Origin: Rhodanobacter sp. DHG33
Lineage (GTDB): Bacteria; Pseudomonadota; Gammaproteobacteria; Xanthomonadales; Rhodanobacteraceae
Direction: 5' to 3'
NCBI RefSeq assembly: GCF_014843005.1
Contig: NZ_JACYXM010000004.1
Location: 520,471-584,470 of the forward strand
DNA: 64,000 nt
Made by a program: the position numbers and the translations under genes. The notes under the pieces were generated by a model. That model was not told the origin of the DNA. It searched no databases and was given only the letters and a program-made list of their open reading frames with translations. Of this stretch, positions 62,999 to 64,000 are shown one piece after another. Within the stretch, counting starts at the first letter, position 1. Each line of letters starts with the position of its first letter.

Positions 62999-63310
62999 TC
63001 AACCGAGCTTGATCTGAACATCGACGCCAGCGGCGAGATCAAGCTTCATGAGCGCGTCCACGGTCTTGTCGTTGGGATCGACGATGTCGAGCACACGCTT
63101 GTGCGTACGGGTCTCGTACTGGTCGCGTGCGTCCTTGTCGACGTGCGGCGACACCAGAATGGTGTAACGCTCGATCTTGGTCGGGAGCGGGATGGGGCCG
63201 AGCACCGTGGCGCCCGTGCGCTTGGCCGTCTCGACGATCTCGCTGGCCGAACGGTCGATCAGACGATGATCGAACGCCTTGAGCCGAATGCGAATCTTCT
63301 GGTTCGCCAT
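62999..63310 (-). CDS. rpsJ: 30S ribosomal protein S10 / NusE
   Basis: A 103-residue S10 ([20 protein letters not shown]) that also pairs with NusB in antitermination and with NusG in coupling. The start ATG at 63310 has AGGA 8 bases upstream; the longer frame enters the untranslated leader. First gene of the S10 operon, preceded by a 300-base leader with an attenuator-like hairpin. Confidence 0.98.
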   Translation of the reverse strand: MANQKIRIRLKAFDHRLIDRSASEIVETAKRTGATVLGPIPLPTKIERYTILVSPHVDKDARDQYETRTHKRVLDIVDPNDKTVDALMKLDLAAGVDVQIKLG

Positions 63311-63621
63311 AAACCGTGTCCTGTTATCAAAAGAACTTGAATGTGCAACGAGGCGGCTTCTCACCGCATCGCACTGCTCTCTGGAACCATCAGGGCTGCA
63401 CCGAGGCGAAACCCCAACCCGAAAAACGCCAAGCGAGCATCGGTCTGCTCGCCTGGCGCAAATCCTGCTGCGCAATTTGGCGTGGCGACGGGAATCAACC
63501 CGGAATCATGCCGAATGCGATGGCCGTCCACGGCCTGCGAACTCGAAGCACTTCCTGCGCCTCATTTCGCGGTGAGCCGGTCGAAATCAGATTCGCCCGG
63601 CAAGTGAGCTGCAAAGTATAA
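63311..63621 (-). promoter_or_regulatory. S10 operon promoter and leader
   Basis: The 405-bp tuf-rpsJ gap has no gene. A TATACT -10 hexamer (63615-63620) in a local AT-rich patch marks a probable S10 promoter, though only a weak -35 (TTCCCT, 17-bp spacing) is seen. The resulting leader is about 300 bases and includes a terminator-like hairpin. E. coli has an analogous L4-controlled leader. Confidence 0.5.
63422..63458 (-). terminator. Attenuator-like intrinsic terminator in the S10 leader
   Basis: On the minus strand a 13-bp stem (arms CGCCAGGCGAGCA and TGCTCGCTTGGCG, one G-U pair) with a 6-base loop is followed at once by five T. It lies 112 bases before the rpsJ start and after the putative promoter, so it can work only as a regulated terminator within the leader. 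Confidence 0.75.
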
Positions 63622-63681
63622 CCACAAATTTTTCGCAAGGGAAGACCCAGGCGTCAATACGCCGGAATCCCCCTCAACGAA

Positions 63682-63709
63682 GCGGCGGGTCGGCATGCCG
63701 ACCCGCCGC
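63682..63709. terminator. Perfect 28-bp palindrome downstream of tuf
   Basis: GCGGCGGGTCGGCA followed directly by its reverse complement, 7 bases after the tuf stop. The hairpin is very GC-rich but lacks a T-run, so it may be a weak terminator, an RNase barrier at the tuf mRNA end, or both. Confidence 0.6.
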
Positions 63710-63715
63710 CAGGAC

Positions 63716-64000
<285 letters not shown>

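Overview
The window is GC-rich chromosomal DNA from a gammaproteobacterium, most likely order Xanthomonadales (Lysobacterales), family Rhodanobacteraceae (Dyella, Luteibacter, Rhodanobacter or Frateuria type). The reasons are the compact ribH-nusB and thiL-pgpA runs, the rng-yhdP-tldD block, a class II DAHP synthase, high-GC codon use with long antisense shadow frames, and the complete tuf/S10/spc/alpha ribosomal cluster. This placement is inference; no rRNA gene or phylogenetic marker comparison was available. I saw no tRNA, rRNA, insertion sequence, prophage or CRISPR array.

Region 1 (1-13,990, minus strand) is the most unusual part. It is one apparent transcription unit: a HlyD/MacA-like adaptor, a single MacB/LolD-type ATPase, a TolC-like outer-membrane channel, then eight MacB/FtsX-type permeases. 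The permeases form four consecutive A-B pairs, and the last gene runs off the window. Each pair is preceded by a gap holding a CCTCTCC/GGAGAGG-type palindrome or a degenerate form of it, so the amplified unit appears to be palindrome-A-B. An excellent sigma-54 promoter and an upstream 16-bp palindrome (probable enhancer-binding-protein site) lie before the adaptor gene.

Region 2 (14,000-25,712) is a mixed housekeeping and accessory stretch: a Fur-box-preceded hemP with an unidentified partner, a subclass B3 metallo-beta-lactamase, an aldo/keto reductase, a Tat-exported alpha-L-fucosidase, a LysR regulator divergent from an NAD(P)-binding epimerase-like protein, pgpA-thiL, an NTF2-like exported protein, GNAT-nusB-ribH, an exported thioredoxin-like protein and a DJ-1/PfpI protein.

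Region 3 (25,750-32,700, minus) is the conserved tldD-yhdP-rng block. Region 4 (32,845-41,780, plus) holds a two-component system translationally coupled to a PP-loop ATPase and a Mug-family glycosylase, followed by an OMF-MFP-RND tripartite efflux operon whose promoter has an operator-like dyad in a 20-bp spacer. Region 5 (41,943-49,230) has a seven-TM protein with a jelly-roll-like ectodomain, two multiheme cytochromes c, an exported amidase, a small cysteine-rich protein, class II DAHP synthase and DsbB.

Region 6 (49,313-64,000, minus) is the ribosomal protein supercluster from tuf (partial) through rpsJ...rplQ, ending at a strong terminator. It contains a probable transcription attenuator in the S10 leader, an internal promoter ahead of rpsH, several palindromic intergenic elements, and no rpmJ between secY and rpsM.
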